Source: a bacterium (GTDB taxonomy: Bacteria; Latescibacterota; UBA2968; UBA8231). Taken from it: a stretch of 34,986 bases of DNA. The notes under the pieces are model-generated. The model was given only the letters and a program-made list of their open reading frames with translations, made no database searches and was not told the origin of the DNA. A program made the translations under genes and the position numbers. Below, piece by piece: positions 15,647 to 24,659 of this stretch (position 1 is its first letter; each line of letters begins with the position of its first letter). The stretch is from NCBI GenBank assembly GCA_027593305.1, contig JAQCJA010000001.1, positions 1 to 34,986 on the forward strand. Reading direction: 5' to 3'.

Positions 15647-16612
15647 TTGGATGAGCAGAAGCGACAGCGGCTGAAGCGTATCACCCAGAGCATCATCGGC
15701 CTGCCGACGCTGCCCACGGTGATTACCCAGCTTATCAGTCTGATCGATAACCCAAAGACCTCGGCACGCAATGTGTCGCAGTTGATCGCAACAGGTCAGG
15801 CACTAACAGCGAAAATCCTGAAGCTGGCTAACTCTGCCTTCTACGGTTTTCCGCGCGAAATAGCCACGGTGGATCTGGCTGTTGTTGTTCTCGGCTTTGA
15901 GACCGTGAAGAACCTTGGCCTCAGTGTATCCGTCCTGGAACGATTCTCCGGTGCCAGCGTTGCCGGCCATGCGGATGACTTCGATCGGCAGAAGTTCTGG
16001 GAGCACTCGATCGCCTGCGGCGTGGCCGCGCGTCTGCTGGCCGGCAAGCTCCGCTATCGCGTGCCGGGCGAAGCCTTCGCAGCCGGCATCCTGCATGACA
16101 TTGGTCGCCTCATTCTCAGCCAGTATTTCCCGGCCGAATTTGCCGAGGTCCTCCAGGTCATGCGTGAGGAGGACCTCTACATTGGCCATGCAGAGGAAAG
16201 AATTCTCGGGGTAACCCACGCAGAGGTCGGCAGCTGGCTGGCGGAACGCTGGAATCTGCCGGATCAGCTTGAACAATCCATTGCCATGCACCATGCGCCG
16301 GGCCGGATCTCCGGGCCCGCCGAGTTGCCCTCCCTGATTCATCTGTCAGACTTTCTCTGCCGACGGGAGAAGATCGGTGATGGCGGGGGCGACAGGCTGC
16401 CCCATCTCGATCCGGCGGCATTGCGTGCCTTTGGGATTCACGAGGAACCTGTCGCCGCCCTGAAACGCATCTTCAGCTACGGCGACGAATTGCAGCAAGA
16501 GATGGAAAGGGCGGAAGCCTTCACCAACATCGCACGCGGCGGTGACGGCGACGACGGTGGCGCCGCAACAGAGGGTGCACCTGCACTGACGCCTGCCAGG
16601 GGCGGGTCGTGA
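15647..16612 (+). CDS. HDOD-domain protein
   Basis: A 321-residue protein with an HDOD domain, a degenerate relative of the HD-GYP/HD metal-dependent phosphohydrolases that usually acts in signalling by binding partners. Typical features are IIGLPTLPTVITQLISLIDN, ALTAKILKLANSAFYGFPRE, IATVDLAVVVLGFETVKNLG, WEHSIACGVAARLL, GEAFAAGILHDIGRLILSQY and LAERWNLPDQLEQSIAMHH. An HD pair occurs in LHDIG, so partial metal binding is possible. The frame begins at TTG (15647); a nearby ATG at 15651 is in another frame that stops after seven codons. No strong ribosome-binding site is seen. It sits 111 bases after fliA and 4 bases before the GAF-kinase, which suggests a role in flagellar or chemotactic control. 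Confidence 0.88.
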   Translation: MDEQKRQRLKRITQSIIGLPTLPTVITQLISLIDNPKTSARNVSQLIATGQALTAKILKLANSAFYGFPREIATVDLAVVVLGFETVKNLGLSVSVLERFSGASVAGHADDFDRQKFWEHSIACGVAARLLAGKLRYRVPGEAFAAGILHDIGRLILSQYFPAEFAEVLQVMREEDLYIGHAEERILGVTHAEVGSWLAERWNLPDQLEQSIAMHHAPGRISGPAELPSLIHLSDFLCRREKIGDGGGDRLPHLDPAALRAFGIHEEPVAALKRIFSYGDELQQEMERAEAFTNIARGGDGDDGGAATEGAPALTPARGGS

Positions 16613-16616
16613 CCTC

Positions 16617-17348
16617 GTGGTGACCACTTCCAGTCCCGAACGGAATCCCGACCTGGGGGATGCCGGCGATCCAGGGGGGGATTCCTCGGGGCCGACAAGG
16701 GCACGTGAACTGCTGCAGCGGATCGCGGCCCTCGATGCGGATGCCGCATGGGAGCTTGGGTTGCACATCGATTCACTGACGGAATCCGAGAAGGAATTAC
16801 AGGTTCGCGTCAGTGCCCTTGAAGAGACGAACGGACAGTTGCAGGAACGCCTCACCAGCGGTCATCTCCAATACGCTCAGCTACGGGCGTCGATGGATGA
16901 AGTGCTCAATCTCCACGAACTGTCCGAAGCCATCAGCACCAGTTTTGACGTTGAGGATATCCTGGCGCAACTGATGAGCCTGTCTGCCAGGGTCGTCGCC
17001 TACGATGGCGCGGTCTTCTCCCTGGAAGGGGAGGGCGCCCGGCTTGAGCCGATCGCGCTGCGTGGTGCCGGGGAAATGCTGCAGGGGCGAGTGCGCATTC
17101 AGTGGGAGGACGGCATCGTCGACTGGGTTCTGCGCGAAGGGCGCCCCGTCGTCATCGATGATCTTGAGAGTTCGGAGGGCCATACATTCGTCTTTGTGCC
17201 CTTGCGGGTGGGGGGCAAGAAGATCGGCGTCTACGCTCTGCACTGCACCAAAGCCAAGGACGATTACAGAGTGAGATCGACATGCTCGGCGTGCTGGCCA
17301 ATCAGGCTGCGGCGGCGATGGAGACCTCCCGCCTCTACACCGATGTAG
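16617..17348 (+). CDS. GAF-domain sensor, N-terminal half of a frameshifted histidine kinase
   Basis: A 243-residue frame starting at GTG (16617; 16620 is also possible) four bases after the HDOD stop. Residues about 35-100 are a heptad-patterned helix (LTESEKELQVRVSALEETNG). Residues about 105-217 form a GAF domain: ISTSFDVEDILAQLMSLSAR, YDGAVFSLEGEGARLEPIAL, IVDWVLREGRPVVIDDLES, FVPLRVGGKKIGVYAL. After KAKDDY (TAC at 17265-17267) the frame turns into low-complexity Arg/Trp-rich sequence. The sequence expected at a GAF end (SEIDMLGVLANQAAAAMETS) continues in the +2 frame. The two halves look like one gene of about 1500 bases missing a single base near 17268. The tail after residue 217 is not genuine. 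Confidence 0.75.
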   Translation: MVTTSSPERNPDLGDAGDPGGDSSGPTRARELLQRIAALDADAAWELGLHIDSLTESEKELQVRVSALEETNGQLQERLTSGHLQYAQLRASMDEVLNLHELSEAISTSFDVEDILAQLMSLSARVVAYDGAVFSLEGEGARLEPIALRGAGEMLQGRVRIQWEDGIVDWVLREGRPVVIDDLESSEGHTFVFVPLRVGGKKIGVYALHCTKAKDDYRVRSTCSACWPIRLRRRWRPPASTPM

Positions 17349-18118
17349 AAACGGCCAACAGCCGTCTCAAGCAACAGCAACGGCAGTTGCTGCTTTCAGC
17401 CAAGCAGGCAGCGATCGGCGAACTCGCCGGCGGGGTTGCCCACGAAGTGAACAACCCGTTGCAGATCATTCTGAGTCGGGTGCAGCTCATGGTGGCCCAG
17501 CAAACGCGCTCGGGGGAAGACAACCCGAAGTTGATGGACGGGTTGGCCCTGATTGAAAACAACGTCAAGCGGATCTCCCGCATCATCCGTGCCCTGCTCG
17601 GTTTCGCCAGCCACAACACGATCGAGGCAGCGGGGCAGCCCTTTGGTGTCGCCACGGCCTTCCACCAGGCCTGCGCCCTGACGAAACACCAGTTGGATCA
17701 GCAGATGATCAGCATTGACATCTGCATGGAGGACGGCTTGCCCGACGTGTTCGGTAACGTGGGGGAACTCGAACAGGTGTTCATCAATCTGCTGCTGAAT
17801 GCCGAGAACGCCATGGCCGGTGGGGGTGGACACCTCGCTGTCACTGCCCGACGCGAGGGTGACTGGCTCGAGATTCGTTTCCAGGATGACGGTCCGGGAA
17901 TTCCTGCTGAACACATGGATCGAATATTCGAGCCCTTCTTCACGACTCGCGCCGACAAGGGTGGTACGGGGCTTGGCCTGGCGGTCAGTTATCGCATCAT
18001 TGAAAACCACGGCGGCACGATAACCGTCGAAAGTGAGACAGGCGAGGGGGCCTGTTTCATCCTTCGCTTGCCCGTCCCCGTAGTCGAGGCCGTTCCGCCC
18101 AGCCCGAGTGAGTCATGA
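17282..18118 (+). CDS. Histidine kinase catalytic half (HisKA-HATPase), downstream of a frameshift
   Basis: A 278-residue frame whose first 20 residues finish the GAF domain encoded upstream. A coiled linker leads to the H-box AIGELAGGVAHEVNNPLQII with the phospho-accepting His. Next come the HATPase N-box VFINLLLNAENAM, the G1 box FQDDGPGIPAEHMDRIFEPF, FTTRADKGGTGLGLAVSYRI (G2) and NHGGTITVESETGEGACFIL. This is a complete soluble kinase core. The ATG at 17282 may be internal to the original gene, and reinitiation there is conceivable. The stop overlaps the next start (ATGA). In the flagellar block it may signal to a regulator of motility, but no response regulator is adjacent. Confidence 0.82.
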   Translation: MLGVLANQAAAAMETSRLYTDVETANSRLKQQQRQLLLSAKQAAIGELAGGVAHEVNNPLQIILSRVQLMVAQQTRSGEDNPKLMDGLALIENNVKRISRIIRALLGFASHNTIEAAGQPFGVATAFHQACALTKHQLDQQMISIDICMEDGLPDVFGNVGELEQVFINLLLNAENAMAGGGGHLAVTARREGDWLEIRFQDDGPGIPAEHMDRIFEPFFTTRADKGGTGLGLAVSYRIIENHGGTITVESETGEGACFILRLPVPVVEAVPPSPSES

Positions 18119-18693
18119 GCCCAACGATCGGCGCGAGTCTGCAGGTTGTGTTCGTCGATGCACTTTTCCTGTGCCTGGCGGCGGGCCTGGCATTCTGGTT
18201 CCGAGCCTGGCTCAAAGAGCAACAGAAGGGGATGGACCAACGCCTCGACGGCCTTGAAGAACAGCAGCAGGCGCTGGCCCGGATCTGCGATCGATTGACA
18301 AATGCCTGCAAGAGCCTGGAACGGCCGTCGCCGGCAGTCGATGCGATCACCCGTTCGGCCCCGCGCCCCGAGCCGGCACCTGCCCCGTCGCGCCCGTTCG
18401 CGTCAGGGACGCCGGCATCAGCGGCTGCAACAGGCGGGCAAGGACGGCCACCTGTGGCCGCCGATGGTGGTCCTGGTGCCGGAGTTCCGGTGGTTCGCCG
18501 TCGCGTCGATACCCCCCTCGCTCGCGCCGATCGTCAATGGGAGGAACTCACCGATCGCAGCCGCGAGGCGTACCGTCGAGCTCGAGATCTTCTCGAACAG
18601 GGAGTACCACCGAACGACATCGCGCGCCAGGTCGGTCTTGGTGTGGCGGAGGTCAATGTGCTGAAGCGGATGCGGGACGCCGGGCGGCGTTAA
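18115..18693 (+). CDS. Membrane-anchored DUF2802/DUF6115-like protein of flagellar operons
   Basis: A 192-residue protein. An N-terminal membrane helix (about 10-28, VVFVDALFLCLAAGLAFWF) leads into a coiled-coil stretch (WLKEQQKGMDQRLDGLEEQQ), then a Pro/Ala/Gly-rich linker (about 75-130). The C-terminal helical domain resembles a helix-turn-helix: YRRARDLLEQGVPPNDIARQ followed by VGLGVAEVNVLKRM. This layout and the position behind flagellar or chemotaxis genes match DUF2802 and DUF6115 proteins, whose function is not established. It overlaps the kinase stop by four bases and ends the operon. Confidence 0.7.
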   Translation: MSPTIGASLQVVFVDALFLCLAAGLAFWFRAWLKEQQKGMDQRLDGLEEQQQALARICDRLTNACKSLERPSPAVDAITRSAPRPEPAPAPSRPFASGTPASAAATGGQGRPPVAADGGPGAGVPVVRRRVDTPLARADRQWEELTDRSREAYRRARDLLEQGVPPNDIARQVGLGVAEVNVLKRMRDAGRR

Positions 18694-18735
18694 CGAACTG
18701 GCGGGAACTGCGCGGCAGCCAGGAGTGGCGGCAGC

Positions 18736-19794
18736 CTATGTCAGCAAGCTGCTGATTTCGTCCAGAAGACGGTCTGTATCACTTTCGGTGCCGATCGAGA
18801 TCCGCAGGCAATCCAGCAATCGTGGGTTGTCGGGGAAGTAGCGGACGAGAATGCCGCGGTCCCGCAAGCCACTGTACATGCTGCCAGCATCGATGCCGCT
18901 GGCGACGCGGCAGAGGACAAAGTTGGCCGCCGAATCCCAGACGCGAAAGCCCAACAGGCGCAAAGCCTCCGTCAGACGTTCGCGGGTGGCGATGATCCGT
19001 GCGGCGTTGGTTCGCATCCAGTCGATGTCGTCGAGGGCGGCTTCAGCCGCAACCTGGCTCAGCGAATTGATGTTGTAGTGTTCCTTCACCTTCCACAGCC
19101 CGGCGATCACCTCGGGTGCGGCAACGCAGAAACCGATGCGCATGCCTGCCAGAGAGAACGACTTTGACAGTGTGCGCATGACGATGACATTGTCATGCCG
19201 TCGCACCAGATCCAGAGCGCCCTCAGTGGCAAAATCGACGTAGGCCTCATCGATTACGAGGATCCCGGAGATTTTTCCCGCCAACTCGGCAAGTGCCGTG
19301 CTGGACATGGCAGTTCCCGAAGGTGAGTTTGGGCTGGGCACGAAGGTCATGACGGCACCTGTCCGTGCCAGTTCTGCAGGGAGCCGGAAAGCATCATCGA
19401 ATTCGATGGTGACGGCGCGTGCCGCCTGCAGGTCGATGAGCTTGGCGTAGTAGGGGTAGCTGGGCGTGGCATAGGCGACCAGGTCTCCGGGTCCTGCAAA
19501 GCAGCGCACCGCCACATTGAGCAACTCATCGGAGCCATTGCCGATGACGAACTGCTCAACAGGGAGATCGAAGAGCGTGGACAGTCGCCGGCGTATCCCT
19601 GTTGCCCCTGCGTCCGGGTAACGGCGCAGGTGATCTCCCGTTGCGCCGCGGATCCGCGCCATGACCAGTGGCGAAGCAGGATACGGATTCTCGTTCGTGT
19701 TCAGTTTGATCGTACGGGCGTCACGCGGCTGCTCGCCAGGCAGATAACCTGTCATGCGTGCTATGTGAGGCAGAAATGAAGGCGGTCTGGCCAT
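18736..19794 (-). CDS. hisC: Histidinol-phosphate aminotransferase
   Basis: A 352-residue fold-type I PLP enzyme that converts imidazole-acetol phosphate and glutamate to histidinol phosphate in histidine synthesis. Recognisable features are TIKLNTNENPYPASPLV near 28-44, RRYPDAGATGIRRRLS, FVIGNGSDELLN, YATPSYPYYAKL, PSPNSPSG, DEAYVDF at 182-188, and the Schiff-base lysine K211 in LSKSFSLAGMRIGF. R219 and the C-terminal RVASGIDA and GILVRYF are also typical. No other his gene is nearby, so it stands alone on the minus strand, convergent with the flagellar operon. Related aromatic or propylamine aminotransferases are possible, but HisC is the best reading. Confidence 0.92.
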   Translation of the reverse strand: MARPPSFLPHIARMTGYLPGEQPRDARTIKLNTNENPYPASPLVMARIRGATGDHLRRYPDAGATGIRRRLSTLFDLPVEQFVIGNGSDELLNVAVRCFAGPGDLVAYATPSYPYYAKLIDLQAARAVTIEFDDAFRLPAELARTGAVMTFVPSPNSPSGTAMSSTALAELAGKISGILVIDEAYVDFATEGALDLVRRHDNVIVMRTLSKSFSLAGMRIGFCVAAPEVIAGLWKVKEHYNINSLSQVAAEAALDDIDWMRTNAARIIATRERLTEALRLLGFRVWDSAANFVLCRVASGIDAGSMYSGLRDRGILVRYFPDNPRLLDCLRISIGTESDTDRLLDEISSLLT

Positions 19795-19886
19795 GGTGCG
19801 TGGGTCCCCGGATCGGTGTCAGCGCAAGAGCTTCGAACATACCTGACCGGCTCGTTTGATGTCAACGATGGGACAGGCCCGATGCT

Positions 19887-19891
19887 GGAGG
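19887..19891 (+). promoter_or_regulatory. Ribosome-binding site supporting a GTG start at 19900
   Basis: GGAGG lies eight bases before the GTG at 19900. It favours a 90-residue product over the longer in-frame openings at 19816 and 19882. Confidence 0.5.
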
Positions 19892-19899
19892 AATCTGCT

Positions 19900-20172
19900 G
19901 TGCTTCTGACGCTCACGGCGCGTGAACTCCGGTTGATCCTCGGCTGGCGCGAGACGGGCGCGTTCTTCCCGGATGAGGATCGTGTTCTGCGCAAGCTGCG
20001 TCGGGCGCTCGAAGACAGTAGGGTGCCGTCGTTGAGCCGTCTGCAGATACAGATCGTCCATGGATGGGCCGAGGAAGCCCTCAGCGGACCATATGGTGGC
20101 GGAGAAGTGACGAATCCTGACGAGGCCGGGGTGCTGCACAAGGTGCGGGAGGCTCTCGGCTACAACGACTGA
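19900..20172 (+). CDS. Small helical protein of unknown function
   Basis: Ninety residues from a GTG preceded by GGAGG. The sequence (LTLTARELRLILGWRETGAF, RVLRKLRRALED, IQIVHGWAEEAL, VLHKVREALGYND) alternates helices with short turns and has protein-like composition. The overlapping minus-strand frame of the same length does not. There is no membrane segment, signal peptide or known motif. It is divergent from hisC and convergent with the Rel/Spo gene. I do not recognise a family; small helical proteins like this are often protein- or nucleic-acid-binding, but nothing here shows it. Confidence 0.6.
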   Translation: MLLTLTARELRLILGWRETGAFFPDEDRVLRKLRRALEDSRVPSLSRLQIQIVHGWAEEALSGPYGGGEVTNPDEAGVLHKVREALGYND

Positions 20173-20207
20173 CACGCCGAGATCACGGGATCGCCCTTCG
20201 CAGGCCC

Positions 20208-22466
20208 CTACGGCAACGCGTCGGTTACTGATTCATCCACGCGCTGTACGACCGTCACGCCCTCTACCCCCTCAAGTTTCTTCACCAACCCGTGCAGTTG
20301 TCGCGTGTTGACCACGTCGATCCAGAAGGTCTCCTCGACGAGATGGGCGGCGGTGCGAGTCGTGCACCCGACGATGTTGGCCCCGGTGTCGGAGATGATG
20401 CGGGTAACATCTGAGAGGAAGAATTTGCGGTCATTGCCGGAGACTCTCAGACGGATGGTGAAGGACTGTTCCTCCTCCAGATCCCATGCGACGGCTGTCA
20501 TACGCTCCGGATCTTCGGACAGATCGCCGATATTGGGGCAATCCGTTCGGTGCACGGACAGGCCACGCCCACGCGTGATCAGGCCTATGATCGAGTCCCC
20601 CGGTATGGGTGAACAGCATTTGCCGAACTGAATCATCATATCGTGCATTCCCTGAATGCGAATGCCGCGGCGATCGCGCAGCAGGGGGGGGGTGCGACGC
20701 TTCGGCTGATCCGGCATAAGGCGATTGATGATGCGACTGACCGATAGATCGCCGGAGCCGATGCCAGCGTAGAGGTGCTCAAGGTCGGCCAACTCCAACT
20801 CGGTTGCCAGCCCGGTGAGCGCATCCGGTCCCAGGCGATGGCGGTAGCGCTTGAGCTCACGCTCGAGGATTTCCTGGCCGAGACGGACGCTTTGCGCGAA
20901 GCGCTCCTCCTTCAGCCAGCGACGGATCGCCTGTCGCGCCTTGGCCGTCTTTACCAGTTCAAGCCAGGTCTGACTCGGCTTCTGGTGTGGTGACGTGATG
21001 ATGGTCACCGTATCGCCACTGTCGAGGGCCGCACTGAGTGGTACGATCTGACCGTTTACCTTCGCCGTCAGGCAATGCAGGCCGATGTCGGTGTGGATGG
21101 CGAAGGCGAAGTCAATCGGCGAGGCCGACTTGGGCAACTGATGCAGATCCCCCTTGGGGGTGAATACGAAGATCTCATCCTGGAACAGTTCGATCTTCAG
21201 ATTTTCCATGAACTCCACCGGGTCGGTGGAGTCGCGCTGCCAGTCCAGCACCTGGCGCAGCCAGGCCATCTGCTGATCGAGGTCACCACGCCCGTCGGCT
21301 CCGCCCTTGTAGCGCCAGTGGGCGGCGATGCCGATTTCCGCTGTGTGGTGCATGTCCCATGTGCGAATCTGCACCTCCACCGGCATGCCTCGCGGGCCAA
21401 TGACCGTTGTGTGCAGGGATTGGTACATATTCGTCTTTGGCGTGGCGATGTAGTCCTTGAAACGGTCCGGATGCGGCCGGTACAACGTGTGCACCAGACC
21501 CAGCGTGTGGTAGCACTCACGGACCGTACCAACAATGATGCGCACAGCTGTCAGGTCGAAGATTTCCTCAAAGGGCTTCTTACGAGCCCGCATCTTGTTG
21601 TAGATGCTGTAGAAATTCTTCGGGCGGCCCGTGATTTCGGCGCTGATATCGTTGCGGCCCAGTTCCACTGCCAGGGGGTTCTTGAAGGCGTCGATCAGGG
21701 CCTCCCGCTCTTCGCGGCGCATGGCAACCTTGTCACGGATCTCGCAGTACTGGTCGGGTGCGAGGAATTTCAGCGCGCGGTCTTCCAGTTCCCACCGAAT
21801 CCGGGCCACACCGAGTCGATGTGCCAGTGGTGCGTATACCTCGACGGTCTCGTGGGCGATGCGCTGCTGCTGATCTGCATCCAGAGCGTCGAGAGTACGC
21901 ATGTTATGCAGGCGGTCGGCGAACTTCACGAGGATCACGCGGATGTCCTCGACCATGGACAGCAGCATCTTGCGATAGGTCTCGGCCTGCCGCGCCTCGC
22001 GACTCTCAAACTGGAAACGTTCGATCTTCGTCACGCCGTCGACGAGGCCGGCGATCTTGGGGCCGAATTCGGCGGCGATGCGCTCCAGAGTAACGGACGT
22101 GTCTTCCAGAACATCGTGCAGCAGGCCCGCTGCGACCGTTGTGGAATCGAGGCGTAACTGGGCGAGAATCCGCGCGACCTCAACGCTGTGCTGCAGGAAG
22201 GGCTCTCCCGACTTGCGGATCTGCCCGTCGTGGGCGACCTGGGCAAAATGGTAGGCCCGAGCGATGAGATCGTAGTCGGCGGACTCGCTGCTGGAAGCGA
22301 CCTCGATCAGGAGCATCTGCAGCAGCAGGTGATTTCGCGCGGCCTCGAGATGCGCATCGAGATCCGGACGCGCCGATGCATCAGCGTGGATGCTGGCGAT
22401 GGCCTCCACGGGCAGGGAGTTGTCGAGCGCGACGTCGACGATGCTGGCAGGCAGGGGTTCGTTCAT
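20208..22466 (-). CDS. Bifunctional (p)ppGpp synthetase/hydrolase (Rel/SpoT family)
   Basis: About 752 residues from the ATG at 22466; an in-frame TTG at 22487 would add seven. It makes and degrades the stringent-response alarmone. The HD hydrolase domain (about 65-240) keeps RKSGEPFLQHSVEVARILAQ, the metal/catalytic motif LLHDVLEDT (117-122) and VKFADRLHNMRTL, so it should be active. The synthetase has GRPKNFYSIYNKM, RFKDYIATPKTNMYQSLHT and EVQIRTWDMHHTAEIG. TGS (IFVFTPKGDLHQLPKSASPI), the Cys-containing FGKCCSPIPGDSI region and a C-terminal ACT domain complete the long-RSH layout. The N-terminus is about 60 residues longer than in E. coli SpoT, a helical stretch of unknown role. It lies 86 bases after the membrane glycosyltransferase on the same strand. 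Confidence 0.95.
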   Translation of the reverse strand: MNEPLPASIVDVALDNSLPVEAIASIHADASARPDLDAHLEAARNHLLLQMLLIEVASSSESADYDLIARAYHFAQVAHDGQIRKSGEPFLQHSVEVARILAQLRLDSTTVAAGLLHDVLEDTSVTLERIAAEFGPKIAGLVDGVTKIERFQFESREARQAETYRKMLLSMVEDIRVILVKFADRLHNMRTLDALDADQQQRIAHETVEVYAPLAHRLGVARIRWELEDRALKFLAPDQYCEIRDKVAMRREEREALIDAFKNPLAVELGRNDISAEITGRPKNFYSIYNKMRARKKPFEEIFDLTAVRIIVGTVRECYHTLGLVHTLYRPHPDRFKDYIATPKTNMYQSLHTTVIGPRGMPVEVQIRTWDMHHTAEIGIAAHWRYKGGADGRGDLDQQMAWLRQVLDWQRDSTDPVEFMENLKIELFQDEIFVFTPKGDLHQLPKSASPIDFAFAIHTDIGLHCLTAKVNGQIVPLSAALDSGDTVTIITSPHQKPSQTWLELVKTAKARQAIRRWLKEERFAQSVRLGQEILERELKRYRHRLGPDALTGLATELELADLEHLYAGIGSGDLSVSRIINRLMPDQPKRRTPPLLRDRRGIRIQGMHDMMIQFGKCCSPIPGDSIIGLITRGRGLSVHRTDCPNIGDLSEDPERMTAVAWDLEEEQSFTIRLRVSGNDRKFFLSDVTRIISDTGANIVGCTTRTAAHLVEETFWIDVVNTRQLHGLVKKLEGVEGVTVVQRVDESVTDALP

Positions 22467-22552
22467 GGTTTCCGCAATTGTGCTCAATATACAAAACCCA
22501 CTGCCACCATCAAACGACCCGACGCAGAGCTTAGGTCAAGCCGGACAGGGGG

Positions 22553-24223
22553 TTAGGGCGTCGCTGGCGGGATCCGGTAGACCCAGATCGTGTGACCGAT
22601 GCGGGCGACAGGTTGATAGGGGTTCAGCCAGTCGTACAGACCCTTGCCGTGTCCGTACATATCCATGTAGACACCGACTCGATTGGTTACCGATACGGCG
22701 ATCCATCCCGTCGTTGGCAGTTCGATGGATTTGATGCCCTCATCAGGCAGCAGGTAGCTCGGCAACCATTCGTAGTTCAGATGGTACAGGGCCGGGTCCA
22801 CGGACCCGAAGTAGCTCAGCTTGATTCGCGGGACGCCCTGCTCATCCATCCAGGCTTTGAGCCCCTTGAGGTCCTGCCCCCAGTCGAGATTTGAATCGAC
22901 AAGGACTCGGTGCCCACCGTCGGGCCCACCAGCGGCCTCATTGAAGTACGCCAGATGGTCGGGGTGAATACGCGCCGTCGTCAGCAGCAAGGCCGCACCG
23001 AGACCGAGCAGGGCGTGACGGCGCCAGCGATGGGCACTGGACCATGAACACCGAATCGAGGCGCCGGTGACGACGAAGAGAAACGGGTAAACGGGCAACA
23101 GATAGCGAAGGCCAATGGCTTTGCCCTGTGACAGGACAAAGGCAAGAAAGAAAACCGCAGGTGGCAGCAGCAGCATACCGTGATCCCAAAGGCGCGCACG
23201 ATCACGAAGCAGGGCGATGATGCCCCACAGCCCGAGAATCAGTGACGGCACGGGAGTCTTGACCAGGAAGGCAATGGGGAAGTAGTACCACCAGCCTTGT
23301 GAAGAGTACTGGCCGAGGAGATAGGCCTCATGCCCGAAGGACAGATCCCAAAGCTGCGAACTGATGACCGTCCAGTACGGTATCACCCGAAACCCATAGG
23401 CGGTCCACACAACGGTCGCAGCCGTCAGCACGAGTCCCGCCCCTGCCAGGGCAGCGCCAAGCCATGGCCTGATACCGAGCCCGCCCCAGCGCTCAAAGAT
23501 GCTGCGGGTCTCAAAGGGTGCGAGCCACACCGTCCAGCCCAACAGCACCGCCGTTGTTGGCAGCCAGACCAGCGCCGAGAGTTTGCTGGCCAACGCCAGT
23601 CCGCCGAGAGCGCCAGCCAGCAGCAGTCGCCGGATGTCAGGGCGCAGAAGGAAGCAACGCAACCCATAGAAGGCGGAGAAGTACGTGGCGGCCAGTACGA
23701 AGTCGGTTGTGGCCAGGGATGCGTGGGCCAGCAGATTGGGCGACAGGCAAGCGGTGCCAAGAGCGACCGTCGCCCCAACGACGCCGTACAGATCGCTGGC
23801 CCATCGCCACAGGCACAAAAGCAGAGCAGCCGCCGAGAACACGGAGGTCATTCGGCACAGCCACAGCAGCATCTCGCCATCGTACCGCGGATCCATGAGG
23901 ATCGCATTGCCACGATCCACGTCAGCTGAACGCACGAAGGACAGATCCGGACGGGTATGGTCAGGGTAGGACCAGAAGTCCTCGACGAGGCTGTATGCGG
24001 GGCGCAGAAAGGGCAGCCCCTGGAGGTAGTAGGCCAGGGGCGGGTGCGAGCCGGCGCCGGGGACATCCCAACGGCCGTGATCGAGCAGGTAGGGTCCCAG
24101 GCCAAGGTACCCTGGTTCATCCCATGTGGGGGACTTCACCCAGGCCGTGTGGGCCAGCAGTCCGAGAAATACGACCGGCAGTGCCAGTCGCAGCCATGTC
24201 AGGGGGAGCAAAGGCCTCAACAA
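22553..24223 (-). CDS. Membrane glycosyltransferase of the PMT/ArnT (GT39/GT83) superfamily
   Basis: A 556-residue polytopic protein with roughly ten membrane helices. The first extracytoplasmic loop has the acidic motif SPTWDEPGYLGLGPYLLDHG, followed by GSHPPLAYYLQGLPFL. NLLAHASLATTDFVLAA and ALASKLSALVWLP are typical of this superfamily, which takes sugar from a polyprenyl-phosphate donor on the outer side of the membrane. The C-terminal region (VDSNLDWGQDLKGLKAWMDE, IKLSYFGSVDPALYHL) is a soluble domain often seen in bacterial members. Its donor could be made by the GtrB-like GT2 at 13289-14266, though the two are 8 kb apart. It is four bases downstream of the small coiled-coil gene. The acceptor is unknown. 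Confidence 0.87.
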   Translation of the reverse strand: MLRPLLPLTWLRLALPVVFLGLLAHTAWVKSPTWDEPGYLGLGPYLLDHGRWDVPGAGSHPPLAYYLQGLPFLRPAYSLVEDFWSYPDHTRPDLSFVRSADVDRGNAILMDPRYDGEMLLWLCRMTSVFSAAALLLCLWRWASDLYGVVGATVALGTACLSPNLLAHASLATTDFVLAATYFSAFYGLRCFLLRPDIRRLLLAGALGGLALASKLSALVWLPTTAVLLGWTVWLAPFETRSIFERWGGLGIRPWLGAALAGAGLVLTAATVVWTAYGFRVIPYWTVISSQLWDLSFGHEAYLLGQYSSQGWWYYFPIAFLVKTPVPSLILGLWGIIALLRDRARLWDHGMLLLPPAVFFLAFVLSQGKAIGLRYLLPVYPFLFVVTGASIRCSWSSAHRWRRHALLGLGAALLLTTARIHPDHLAYFNEAAGGPDGGHRVLVDSNLDWGQDLKGLKAWMDEQGVPRIKLSYFGSVDPALYHLNYEWLPSYLLPDEGIKSIELPTTGWIAVSVTNRVGVYMDMYGHGKGLYDWLNPYQPVARIGHTIWVYRIPPATP

Positions 24224-24227
24224 CGGT

Positions 24228-24548
24228 CTACGCGGCGGCCAGATCGTCGTCTTCGAGCTCGCTCAGCGGAAACTCCGGTTCCGGCACTTCGAGGCCCTGC
24301 TCTTTCAGTCGCGGCCCCAGGGACTTAATATCCTGACGCAGCCGACGAATGCCCTGGGTGAGACTTGTCTGACTGCTCTTCAACTCCAACTCCTGCTCGT
24401 CAAGCCGGTCGCCCTCGGAGCGCACATCCCGAAGTGCCATATTCTTGATGGAGATGGCCTGCTTCATGCGCAGGATCTTGCTGGAGCAAAGATACTGGAC
24501 CATCAGGGCCCCACAGATGCATAAGACAGTGATGATCCACCAGTACAT
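24228..24548 (-). CDS. Small membrane-anchored coiled-coil protein
   Basis: A 106-residue protein with an N-terminal membrane helix (MYWWIITVLCICGALMVQYL) followed by a long charged helix (about 25-85) with heptad spacing of Leu/Ile, for example LDEQELELKSSQTSLTQGIR. A short acidic tail ends it. No enzyme motif is present. It is four bases upstream of the membrane glycosyltransferase and probably shares its mRNA. It may be a bitopic partner or spacer protein. I recognise no named family. Confidence 0.65.
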   Translation of the reverse strand: MYWWIITVLCICGALMVQYLCSSKILRMKQAISIKNMALRDVRSEGDRLDEQELELKSSQTSLTQGIRRLRQDIKSLGPRLKEQGLEVPEPEFPLSELEDDDLAAA

Positions 24549-24659
24549 GTCGCTGTGTCCGGTCGAGTGGGGATGCGGTTACGTCATATCCGACAACAAC
24601 ATACGTGTCTTTTGTCCGCTTTCGTGACAGTCTATGCACGTGACCAAGAGGTGTCAAGC

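Noticed and set aside
21075..22157. 360-residue plus-strand frame opposite the Rel/Spo gene
   Set aside because: The sense strand encodes intact hydrolase and synthetase motifs. The antisense frame is a codon-bias artefact.
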